Part shown: in pieces, positions 34,841 to 45,198 of the stretch
Position numbering within the stretch: position 1 is the first letter of the stretch
Layout of the letters: every line of letters begins with the position of its first letter
NCBI GenBank assembly: GCA_033964015.1
Contig: CM066922.1
Span: 23,732,507-23,796,506, forward strand
Direction of reading: 5' to 3'
Length of the DNA stretch: 64,000 nt
Source: Scolanthus callimorphus
Taxonomy: Eukaryota; Cnidaria; Anthozoa; Actiniaria; Edwardsiidae
The notes under the pieces: model-generated
Database searches by the model: none
The model's input: the letters and a program-made list of their open reading frames with translations, nothing else
Told to the model about the DNA's origin: nothing
Position numbers and translations under genes: made by a program

Positions 34841-34885
34841 ATGATGAATATTGAATTGCTCGTTAAATTTGGTCTTCTGGCCTTG
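34841..34885 (+). CDS. Possible signal-peptide first exon, copy 1
   Basis: Two adjacent ATGs (34841, 34844) begin MMNIELLVKFGLLAL, a short positive-to-hydrophobic segment like a secretory signal. It ends at a consensus donor TTG|GTGAGT (34886). If unspliced, the frame reads on as SATPNPHIDDN with a plausible signal-peptidase site and then runs into the MITE at 34985. The same sequence and donor are kept in the second copy at 41930-41974. No mature domain can be identified. Confidence 0.25.
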
Positions 34886-34984
34886 GTGAGTGCTACTCCG
34901 AATCCGCACATCGATGATAACCGTCTCCAACCAGGCGAAGGTAGCAAGCAGAATATACATTTTGTTTTGGTTCGGACTATTTTA

Positions 34985-35400
34985 GGGGTAGCGATGGGTA
35001 CCTTAAAATTTCCAAAGTCTCGCTAAAATATTGCAAAATCTCGGAATCTCGGCGTTTTTTTCGCACGTCTCGGAGTCTCGTTTTTCTCGCAATTTTCGCC
35101 GTCTCGGAGTCTCGGATTTTTTTCTACCGCGTTCTCGGAGTCTCGAATTTTTATTTTAGCATTCTGACTTGCAAGCAAAGCGTGATACTGTCAGATGCAG
35201 GGACGGTCAATCCGAGGACTCACAAAATTTGGAGACTGCTTTGAAATGGCGAAATGCCTTGCAATTCTCCCGGGAGAAATACAGTAAATGTATGGCAGTC
35301 ATCTCGAATTTTTCCCGGATTCTGAAATTTGTCAAAGCTCGGACTCTGAAACGCGGGTCTCGGCGTCTCGGCAAGTCTCGGATTTACCCATCGCTACCCC
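34985..35400. mobile_element. 416-bp PIF/Harbinger-like MITE, copy 1
   Basis: Inverted ends GGGGTAGCGATGGGTA with TTA on both sides (34982-34984, 35401-35403). A 3-bp TWA duplication is typical of PIF/Harbinger elements. The interior is rich in GTCTCGGAGTCTCGG repeats. Confidence 0.7.
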
Positions 35401-35892
35401 TTATTTTTGATGATGTTGATTTATATACATTGCTTCGTTCTATTTATGTTTTTAATAGAATCCTATGATATCTCTTTTTTGTGTAAATTGAGGACGAGAT
35501 ATCATAGGATTCAAGTATATTCAAAGCGTGCGCGACTCGTGCGATATCGCTTTTTTCGTGCTATTTTCTTAGCGGAATCTAGCCTCCTGAAGCTTTGAAT
35601 AATCCTATAATATTATCAAAAATATCGTTAAAATATTCATGGTGAGCATTCCTCCATTTAGGAATGACGGTAGAATCTAATGAAAACACAGGACGCCCAC
35701 GAAATTAAATTTCTACGAAATTAAATTTCGTCGCTGCGCGACTCGGGCGATATCGATTTTTCGCGTGAGATTTAGTGTGGAATTCCCTCGTCGGGTAATG
35801 GATTTACCTATAGAAGTTAGCTACGATAAAAGCAGGGGAATTGTATTTATCTCTATTTTTCGTATCACAGTTTTTCGCGCGCTTTGTGAAAC

Positions 35893-36078
35893 GTGGGCAC
35901 ACACGCGCCTCCACAAGACACAAAACTCTCGTCTGGTCAACACAACAAGTTTTGGAAACAAATTCTCTCTGGTTCCTCCAACGTTTCGGGTATTTCTACC
36001 CTGGGTATGCAAGGCAATGTCCAGATATTTACTTTACAAGATAATTTCAACGAGAAGCTGTTGGATAGTTCGACTTAA
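35893..36078 (+). other. Unrecognised open segment kept in both duplicates
   Basis: The frame ending with GNVQIFTLQDNFNEKLL is open here and in the second copy (within 43190-43462). It could be an old exon, but no splice sites or family are evident. Confidence 0.15.
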
Positions 36079-36199
36079 AAGTTCTGTCATCGATTGAAAA
36101 GTTCTGTCAAATGTTAGGGTGGAACAGGGTCAGGGAAAGGTGGAAAGCACATGCAAAACGAAAAACACTAGAGGAGCTGCACTTTTTGCCAAGAATAAA

Positions 36200-37228
36200 C
36201 AGGGTGGTGAAGGGGTTCTCTGTGATCCGTGATTCACCCCAAATTTGCTCCGTGATTCGTGAAAACAGGAAAATTATTGCCGTGATCCGTGAAATCTTAT
36301 GCCCTCGTGACCCGTGATTTTACGAATTTCTCTTACGTGACTCGTGATTACAGGCCTAGAGATTCGTGAAACGTGAAAGCTGGTCATTAGAGACAGACCA
36401 TTTGGACCAATATCGAGCAGGCTCATTCTCTCCTGACTCGGCTTTTTAGGGCAACCTGACGTCCGTAAACATAGATTTTTTTTTGTCGGCTCGCGCTACG
36501 CGCTCGCCATGTACAACATCAAAATGTCTTTTTAAAATTGAGTAAATTTACTATCAGCAAACAGTAAATAAAGGTTCAGCAATGTCAGGAAGCGCAATTG
36601 TTAAACATCAAGTTCTCATTTACTCCTGGACTTTCCCCATTCTTGTAACTTATATGTCCAAAATTTGCAGCGCGCTTCGCGCGCATAAAGAGGATACTTT
36701 GGTGTAGCATTTAGAAACAAAAACATCGTACTGTGCTTTTTTTAGTTTTGGAAAAATTCTATTATGTTTTTTCCGTTACTCCATTTTTTCAGCGTGATTT
36801 TTATGTCTCAGAAATTAATCATTAACCGCGTAGATTGATGTTCAAAATCGCACAAGTAAGGCTCGGTACTCATCCGAACCATCTTCATAGTAGCGAAAAT
36901 TCTGATCTGGATGCTATGAGCAAACCAATTTCGCAAAATGATAAAATAACAGGAGACCTTGAAATCGTACTTTATTGAATTGTGATCAATTGTCGTTTTG
37001 ATGGCGATATAATTTAAGTGAAATCTCACACCATCAAAAGAAATATCAGGAAAAAAGATCGAGCACAGTACTTATATCACTATATTTACTTAAAACACAA
37101 CTTGCATTTAATCGTTTTTAAAATTTTACTTCCGTGATTCGTGAAAAGCGTTTTCATAACTCCGTGATCCGTGAAATAACGAAAAATCGGTCCGTGATTC
37201 GTGATCGCTACCCCCCTTCACCCCCCTG
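36200..37228. mobile_element. 1,029-bp hAT-like element with 6-bp duplication AATAAA
   Basis: Ends start CAGGGTGGTGAAGGGG and are inverted at the right (TTCACCCCCCTG). AATAAA flanks both sides (36194-36199, 37229-37234). The duplicate locus has a single AATAAA at 43517-43522, the empty site. CAGGG termini suggest hAT; a 6-bp rather than 8-bp duplication is unusual. The interior near the ends has CCGTGATTCGTGAAA repeats, and the middle encodes nothing recognisable. Confidence 0.8.
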
Positions 37229-37721
37229 AATAAAGGAGACTGAAAGCCGTAAGGGAACAAGAAATCAAACAAGTAAGCTATAAAAGTTAAAACATTTTCG
37301 ATCAGTAAGATAATTCTACTAATTCAAATCATTTGAAACTCTTTGTAGACTCGATCGCTTTCATAGCGGAGCTCCCGCGGGCGCCGAAGGCGCCCACGAG
37401 CGGAGCCCCATAGCTACATGCAGGAGAAAAAGGAACAAAAAAAAGTGTATATGCATCCAACGATTCTGTCATGGACTTCCGGTTTGTGCGTTCGTCCGTC
37501 CGTCCGTTCGTTCGTACGGAATGACGTCATCGAAGCTAGAAAAATCAATATCTCAAGAAGGCAACATCGATAGATGACCAAACTTGGATAAAGTTATTCT
37601 GGAGGCAAGGGGGTGCACTACCAAGGTCACGTGACATGACGTCATCGATGACGTCATCAAAACTAGAAAAGTCAATATCTCAAGAAGGCACATTCGCTAG
37701 GTGACCAAACTTGGGTAATGT

Positions 37722-38600
37722 CATATCAAGAAAATTTCGCCAAAAGCTGTCGTTTTGCCGACGATGCAAAACTTCCTTATTAGGAAATCCCCCTTACCTT
37801 ATTTGGAAGGTCTGTAAGTACTTTTTCTCATATCTTAGCGAAAAAAGCAGGAAATTGACCAAAACTTGCAGATACTCGAGAATAGGCTTTTACACAAGTT
37901 GCTCGGCAACTTTTTGGCAACTTTTGCCTTTTCGAGCAACTTTTTGGCAACTTTTGGATTTGAGCAACTTTGGGGCAACTTCCTCTAATTCGAGCAACTT
38001 ATATCTATTTTAGCAATTTATGTCGTTTTTAAAGTGACAAAACGGCAGTTTTGTATTTTCCTTTGCCGAAAATCATATGGTTCTAGCTGCCGAGTGCCTA
38101 GATTTGCTTTTGACAACACTTTATATAGACACCTGTAAATGATTTTTGGGATACCTGTGTGATTTTTTTTATCGGTCAGCGGTAGCCATGCGTTTTCAAA
38201 ATGGCGGCCAACGTTTGTTATATCAATGTATTTAAAATCAGATGTTACAGATTATTTGTACTGTATGTACAGTTTATACAACAGTTTATACTTATAATAA
38301 GACGTAAAACTAATTCTTAAGACTTACGAAATGAGCAACTTTTGAGCAACTTTTTCTCAAAAGAGCAACTTTTGAGCAACTTTTTGAAAAAAATGAGCAA
38401 CTTTTGAGCAACTTTTGAAGATTTTTGGAGCAACTTTTGACAAAAATCCGAGCAACTTGTGTAAAAGCCTACTCGAGAAACATCCTTCTCTTGGTCGCCA
38501 TTTTGTTTTTACCCCCCGCCGAGGGGCTTGAGTCACGTTTTGAACACCACAGGCAACCCGCGCGGATTTGCCATAAAAACGACAGCACTTTCTTGATATG
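37722..38600. mobile_element. Element with CATATCAAGAAA inverted ends, inserted in the array
   Basis: Left CATATCAAGAAA and right TTCTTGATATG bracket 879 bp, most of it the nested element 37883-38471. Array sequence continues directly across the outer junctions. Confidence 0.55.
37883..38471. mobile_element. 589-bp hAT-like MITE with 8-bp duplication CTCGAGAA
   Basis: Inverted ends TAGGCTTTTACACAAGTTGC with CTCGAGAA at 37875-37882 and 38472-38479. An 8-bp duplication fits hAT. The inside is filled with GAGCAACTTTT / GGCAACTTTT repeats near both ends. Confidence 0.8.
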
Positions 38601-39306
38601 TATTTTGGAGGCAAGAGGGGTGCACCACCAAGGTCACGTGACATGACGTCATCGATGACGTCATCGAAACTAGAAAAGTCAATATCTCAAGACGGTAACA
38701 TCGCTAGGTGACCAAACGTGGGTAAAGTTATTTTGGAGGCAAGCGGAGTTCACTTCCAAGGTCACGTGACATGACATCATCGATGACGTCATCAAAACTA
38801 GAAATGTCAATATCTCAAGAAGGCAACATCGCTAGGTGACCAAACTTGGGTAAAGTTATTTTGGAGGCAAGGGGAGTGCACCACCAAGGTCACGTGACAT
38901 GACGTCATCAAAACTAGAAAAGTGAATATCTCAGGAAGCCAAAATCGCTAGGTAACCAAACTTGGGTAAACTTATTTTGGAGGCAAGGGGGGTGCACTAC
39001 CAAGATCACGTGACATGACGTCATCGATGACGTTATTAAATCTAGAAAAGTCTATATCTCGAGAAGGCAAAATCGCTAGGCGAACAAACTTGGGTACAGT
39101 CGAGAAAACATCCGGAGTATGTGGGTATGGAGCTCTTGAAATACAACATAAAAAAAAATCTGAATTTGCAAGTATGGCAATGGAGAACAAGAATGATTAT
39201 GTAGCAAGTGACGTCGCGACACGTCACATTATTAATCTTTTGCAGGACTTATAATTTTCCCTAGCAACGGCCAAACAAAATAGCTAAACGCACCCTTACA
39301 AAAATA

Positions 39307-39354
39307 TGTAACCGGGAGCTCCGCTTTTAGCAAGTGGCTAAGTCTATATATTAG
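39307..39354 (-). repeat. Recurrent repeat terminus
   Basis: GGAGCTCCGCTTTTAGCAAG variant; right end of the composite insertion. Confidence 0.65.
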
Positions 39355-41929
39355 TCAAATTGGCTTCAGTCACTTCAGTGTGTTGACACTGAACTGAATG
39401 AACACTGAACACTGCAGAACTGAATGAATTTTCTCTCATCTAAACATTTATATATTGTAATTTCATGTTTAAAAGATTCGCTATTGCAGCAAAGCCTAAT
39501 TTCAAGGGACTTTCGTTTTGAGATTCAGAAAATTCCATCGCTTTCGTGCTAGCGCGGCCTTCAAAGAAAATCCATTACCTTATACTCGGGAATTCGACGC
39601 TAAATTTCACTTGAAAAACCGATATCGCTCTCGTCGCTGCGCGACTCGAGCGATATCGGTTTTTTAAGTGAATTAGCGTGGAATTCCTTCGTCAGGCAAT
39701 GGATTTACTTATAGAACGAAGATAATAGTAATATAGTTATGTCCTCCAAATGATGATAATCCTCATTTCAAGGAAAAATGAGGTAGAGGGCCCAGAAATT
39801 AATCTTGAGACTCACGTGTGATATATGTTCAGCCAATAGCCAATCAGCATTCTCGTACCCAGAGCTCCCCAGCTCGTCTGCTCGCAGGCGAGGCTCTGGT
39901 GGCGGCCATTTGGGGGCGTTCGCTGATTGGCTGATTTTGAACGTTGGAGCATGCGCTGAAAGGTCTTTCTCTCAAAGGCTCTGTATTAAATCTCGCGCAT
40001 GCGTCAATGGCTGTCACCAGAGCCTCCCCCGCGAGGTAGCGAGCCGGGAAGCTCTGGGTTCGAGAATGGCCAATCAGCGAACGCCCTCAAATGGACTTTA
40101 CCACAGCCTCCCCTGCGAAGTGACGCGAGCCGGGGATCTTTGGGTACGAGAATGAAATCGAACGTACTAAAGCAGATATAAATAGACGACAATTAATTAG
40201 CATTTTTGTGTTTGTCAAGGTTATTGAATCTGCTTTGGTTACTTAAAATGCACAAATCCCTGGGGAGACTAAAATCTTCGTGAGAATCCTTGAAAATGAA
40301 TCGTCAACTCTGTTCTTCATTCACACGCGTATTGACTATCTGAATAAATCCTCTTCCGCTTCAATTAGATAGTAGTCCTAATCTAGTAGTTATTGTTTTT
40401 TCCCAATTGGAGACGGTTAAGCATCTCTTTGTTCTGAACCTACATCTAACTTGATCAACTCGCAACTTTGGAAGTCAGGAAGTCAGAAGCTGCTGAATAC
40501 ATCAACATCATGCACAAGCTACAAATTATGAAGGCAGGCATTTTTTTCTAGACTGCCCCAAATATAGAAAAGGCTTTCCTCGAAATGTCAGAGACGTCGA
40601 AACAGCGAATCTTATCCTAACAAAAGCCTTACTTTTAAAACAACATTTTTAGTTATTATTACTATAAATCAACTTTAGCTACAGATGTTATTGTAACTAT
40701 ATGTTTTATATTTGTTATATTTATATTTATTTTAAATGTCCTATTCAATTATATCATTATTGTAACGAATCGAGACTTTCCGTGATGTTATTAATGTTCA
40801 TATTAATACATGTATTGAAAATGTAAAACCAAGGAATCTGTTTTAGGCATTTCTTAAGTTGGTTTTATAGAGTGACAGTGAATAGTCCAGATGATAATAG
40901 AGCTGGGGCCTTATCAGTTTCATATCATTTCTTCCACAGTTTGTAAATGTTTACTCAACAATTTCTCCATGAAGAAGTTACCAGAACCTGATGGAACTTT
41001 CATGCGTGTTCAGTGATGTGTAACGTTGAACAATGCATCCTAAAGCACCTCCTGCTTATTGCAATAAGACTTGAGTAGGTAGTTGCAATCTTGCCAATAA
41101 ACCACACTGCCAATTTAGAAAAAAAAAGAAATACTGTATAATAATACGCACATTAATGCGCAGTGTCGAAATTTAGGGCGTAGCAAGCGCAACCAGCTCC
41201 CAGCCCAGTTGCTTGCGTGATCGAAGCCTCTGTTTGCTCAGAAAACAACGCTTTTAATTAAGTCATAACATACTGTCACGTTTACTGTGTACGATTCCTT
41301 CTTCTATTTGAGAGCACACATTTCACCCGCAGAAGTAGTACTGTTTTCTAAAATTGTTGTGCTGCAATAATTTAAGGATACTAACCGAATTGAACACTTG
41401 AATAAACAGCGTTCAGAAATGTTAAGTGTTTGAACTGTTTGACTCCAGCCTGTTGGTTATCCCATTGACTATAACAATGGTGTCACCTTACGCTGCGGTT
41501 CACCCCCAGTTTACATTTGACACAAGGCAATATGTTCACAGGAGAAATATATATGCGCTGGTTTGTACCAGCCTTCACGCGACCGAGCTGGCGCAGATAT
41601 TTTTTATTTTATTTTTATCAACACCGATATCTCCTAAATTGAGCACATTAAAACGTTTATAGGATAAGATACATGCGAGCTTAAACTTCTTAAACAAAGA
41701 ATATTGAGTTTTAATTATACTTCTTGTTTAAGGAGTGTTTGAGCATTGGGATGTAACGAGAAGAAAAAAGTAAGTCAGAGATTAACCTAAGAGGAGGTCT
41801 TCCTTTTCATAAAATGTACCTTAAGCTGATAAGAGGATATTTCAATCGCATCGAAAACAACACGGAGGGTACAAAAAGTCGACACCTTGCTCGATAACTC
41901 AGTTCTTCCTTCGAGCTACAAAGGTGTTC

Positions 41930-41974
41930 ATGATGAATATTGAATTGCTCGTTAAGTTTGGTCTTCTGGCCTTG
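41930..41974 (+). CDS. Possible signal-peptide first exon, copy 2
   Basis: Duplicate of 34841-34885 with unchanged residues across the hydrophobic segment and the same GTGAGT donor. Conservation may simply reflect the recency of the duplication. Confidence 0.25.
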
Positions 41975-42072
41975 GTGAGTGCTACTCCGAATCCGCACAT
42001 CGATGATAACCGTTTCCAACCAGGCGAAGGTAGCAAGCAGAATATACATTTTTTTTGGTTCGGACTATTTTA

Positions 42073-42487
42073 GGGGTAGCGATGGGTTCCTTAAAATTTC
42101 CAAAGTCTCGCTAAAATTTTGCAAAATCTCGGAATCTCGGCGTTTTTTTCGCACGTCTCGGAGTCTCGTTTTTCTCGCAATTTTCGCCGTCTCGGAGTCT
42201 CGGATTTTTTTCTACCGCGTTCTCGGAGTCTCGAATTTTTATTTTAGCATTCTGACTTGTAAGCAAAGCGTGATACTGTCAGATGCAGGGACGTCAATCC
42301 GAGGACTCACAAAATTTGGAGACTGCTTTGAAATGGCGAAATGCCTTGCAATTCTCCCGGGAGAAATACAGTAAATGTATGGCAGTCATCTCGAATTTTT
42401 CCCGGATTCTGAAATTTGTCAAAGCTCGGATTCTGAAACGCGGGTCTCGGCGTCTCGGCAAGTCTCGGATTTACCCATCGCTACCCC
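42073..42487. mobile_element. 415-bp PIF/Harbinger-like MITE, copy 2
   Basis: Same element as 34985-35400, carried along by the tandem duplication, with TTA at 42070-42072 and 42488-42490. Confidence 0.7.
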
Positions 42488-42542
42488 TTATTTTTGATGA
42501 TGTTGATTTATATACATTGCTTCGTTCTATTTATGTTTTTAA

Positions 42543-42962
42543 TAGAATCCTATGATATCTCTTTTTTGTGTAAATTGAGGACGAGATATCATAGGATTCA
42601 AGTATATTCAAAGCGTTCAGTCGGTAGATTCCGCCGAAAATAGCACTCAAAAAGACGATATCGCCCTCGTCGCTGCGCGACTCGTGCGATATCGCTTTTT
42701 TCGTGCTATTTTCTTAGCGGAATCTAGCCTCCTGAAGCTTTTGAATAATCCTATAGAATCATATGACATCTCTTTTTTGTGTAAATTGAGGACGAGATAT
42801 CATATGATTCAAGTATATTCAAAGCGTTCAGTCGGTAGATTCCGCCGAAAATAGCACTCAAAAAGACGATATCGCCCTCGTCGCTGCGCGACTCGTGCGA
42901 TATCGCTTTTTTCGTGCTATTTTCTTAGCGGAATCTAGCCTCCTGAAGCTTTGAATAATCCT
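42543..42962 (+). repeat. Two tandem units of about 210 bp
   Basis: Both units contain an ATGAT/CATATC hairpin, TTCCGCCGAAAATAGCAC, and the hairpin with CTCGTCGCTGCGCGACTCG. Copy 1 of the large duplication has only one shortened unit (35461-35600). Confidence 0.85.
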
Positions 42963-43999
42963 ATAGAATCCCATACCTCTATTCTATCGCTCGCGCTGAT
43001 TGGCTAAGAAGGAGAGGTATTTTTTGTGGAATACCCCAATTACACAGGGCCCCCGTCATTTAAATTTAAAAAATCGACGAGTTTTTTAGTTAGTACAGCA
43101 TTCCCGGACTATTAATCAGATAGCACATACAAACATCAAATTTGTTTTATAGTTTTTGATAGAAGTTAGTTACGATAAAAGCAGGGGAAATGTATTTATC
43201 TCCATTTTTCTTATCACGGCTTTTCGCGCGCTTTGTGAAACGTGGGCACACGCGCCTCCACAAAACGCTCAAACTCTCGTCTTGTCAACACAACAAGTTT
43301 TGGAAACAAAATCTCTCTGGTTCTTCCAAAGTTTCGGGTATTTCTAGCCTGGGTATGCAAGGCAATGTCCAGATATTTACTTTACAAGATAACTTCAACG
43401 AGAAGCTGTTGGCTCGTTCGATGAAAGTTATGTTATCGATGAAAAGTTGTGTCAAATGTTAGAGGTGGAAAACTCATGCAAAACGAAAAACACTACAGTG
43501 CGGTATTTACCAAAAGAATAAAGGAGATAGAAAGCCGTAAGGGAACAAGAAATCAAACAAGTAAGCTTTAAAAGTTAAAACATTTTCGATCAGTAAGATA
43601 AATTTACTAATTCAAATCATTTGAAACTTTTGTAGACTCGATCGCTTTTTTCAAATTGGCTTAAGTCACTTCAGTGTTAGTGTCGACAATCTTAAAACTA
43701 TACCTAAGCTTACTTTAGACTGGTAACACTGAACTGAATGAATTTTCTCTCATCTAAACATTTATATATTGTAATTTCTTGTTTTAAAGATTCGCTATTG
43801 CAGCAAAGCCTAATTTCAAGGGACTTTCGTTTTGAGATTCAGAAAATTCCATCGCGTTCGCATTAGCGCGGCTTTCAAGCGCACGAAATCCACTATCAAT
43901 TCTCTTAAATTTAGACTTAATTTTCCAAAAATGTCCGGTATGGGATTCAAAGAAAATCCATTGCCTGAGTCGGGAATTCCACGCTAAATTTCACTTGAA

Positions 44000-44075
44000 A
44001 AACCGATATCGCTCGAGTCGCGCAAAACCGATATCGCTCGAGTCGCTGCGCGACTCGAGCGATATCGGTTTTTCG
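44000..44075. repeat. GATATCG hairpin with CGCAGCGAC loop side
   Basis: CCGATATCGCTCGAGTCGC pairs with GCGACTCGAGCGATATCGG. Related hairpins are at about 35728, 39621, 42655 and 42871. Confidence 0.75.
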
Positions 44076-44128
44076 CGTGATTCCCTCGTCAGGCAATGGA
44101 TTTACCTATAGAACGAAGATAATAGTAA

Positions 44129-44166
44129 TATATAGATTTAGCCACTGGCTAAAAGCGGAGCTCCGA
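44129..44166 (+). repeat. Recurrent repeat terminus at the end of duplicate copy 2
   Basis: TATAGATTTAGCCACTGGCT then AAAAGCGGAGCTCC, placed exactly where copy 2 stops matching copy 1. Confidence 0.65.
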
Positions 44167-45198
44167 GTTTTTCCGAGTATGAGTGAAACAGGGTTGCCCA
44201 TGTGACCATAAAAAAATAACTTGACAAAATTATCTTGAGATGTATACAGGTATACGGAAGACTATAAACTCTCCCAGTGCCTCTAACAAAGCACAGAACT
44301 GCGGTTAAGAGAAAAGCTAAAGCTATTATTTGTGCTTTGTGTCATTCCAAAAATAACCCATCATAGGCATGAGCAGAGAAAGTAAGAATAGTCACTTGCC
44401 ATCTCTATTTTCTATTCATCCTCCTTTGCATTTATTGGAAATTCCAATGGTAAGAAAAGGAACGTTTTTCTTCTTCTTGGAAAGTGTGTGTGTGTGTGTG
44501 GGGGGGGGGGGGGAGGTCATAAGGGGAGGGCCATACCTATGTGTGAGCAATACCTATTTGTGAGCATTTCAGGGGAGGCTCACAGCATTCTTTATGTTGC
44601 TTTCCATTCAATTGGTCAATATTTTAAAGGACTACCTTAGAACTACTAATACTACTTAAGATATACACTCAATATAAATTTGATGATGCATACTCAGAGG
44701 GCTTGAACCAGTTGTACCTTTTCTAGTCCCATGCAGATGGGGAAAAAACAGTCCTCTCCTCCCTCCCCCTGAGAAAACTACCTATCCTATGTGCAAAATC
44801 CCACCACGGAGAGAAGAGCATGGTTATTCTGATATTACACAAATTTATGTAACAATAAAATTATAACTTAAGCTAGAGGTTCATTTGGGCTAGATTTACA
44901 TTATTATAATATCATAGTGTGAATGACATGGTATATCTGGTATGAATGACATGGTATATCTAGGAAACATTGAGCCCTATTTTTTTAGGGAAATTTTGAT
45001 CCCTGAGCCCGATTTTCCCGAAATGTTTGATCCCTGAGCCCGTGCCAAAATGTTGATCCCATCCCTTTTTTATCCAAATTGCTCCAAAAAGTCCAAATTT
45101 AATCATAGACCAAAGTACTCGCAGGGATAATTCTAATTTGATGGCATGAATTCCGACTCATATTACATGCATGTTAGGGACGAACCATTAGATATGTT
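44167..45198. other. Unassigned DNA with a (GT)n-(G)n run
   Basis: GTGTGTGTGTGTG followed by a G run is near 44486-44513. Short CCCTGAGCCCG repeats are at about 44990-45060. No gene seen. Confidence 0.5.

Larger units (their letters stand above)
37510..39100 (+). repeat. About 125-bp tandem array, second TGACGTCA family
   Basis: Units carry TGACGTCATCGATGACGTCA, then CTAGAAAAGTCAATATCTCA, GTGACCAAACTTGGGTAA and CCAAGGTCACGTGACA. About two units precede and four follow an insertion at 37722-38600. The layout parallels the array at 16-16.6 kb, but the spacer sequences differ. Confidence 0.85.
37362..39354. mobile_element. Composite insertion of about 2.0 kb, absent from duplicate copy 2
   Basis: The duplicate locus (43640-43655) reads straight through. 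The insertion starts near AGCGGAGCTCCCGCGG and ends with the recurrent terminus GGCTAAGTCTATATATTAG. It carries a second TGACGTCA satellite array and two nested elements. Family and termini are unresolved; no clear target duplication. Confidence 0.65.
32728..39735 (+). repeat. Tandem duplication, copy 1 (7.0 kb including later insertions)
   Basis: Copy 1 aligns with 39838-44132, starting at AGCCAATCAGCATTCTCG and ending at AATAGTAATATA. The extra length is explained mainly by insertions present only in this copy: 36200-37228 and about 37362-39354. Both copies share the Harbinger-like MITE, so that one is older than the duplication. Confidence 0.9.
39838..44132 (+). repeat. Tandem duplication, copy 2 (4.3 kb)
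   Basis: Direct repeat of copy 1 with only about 100 bp between them. It keeps the empty sites for two insertions of copy 1 and has its own private changes: an extra 210-bp tandem unit at 42753-42962 and different DNA at about 42962-43150. Confidence 0.9.

Noticed and set aside
44486..44513. (GT)n-(G)n run as a Z-DNA or quadruplex regulatory site
   Set aside because: A simple-sequence run of this length is common and nothing nearby suggests a regulated gene.
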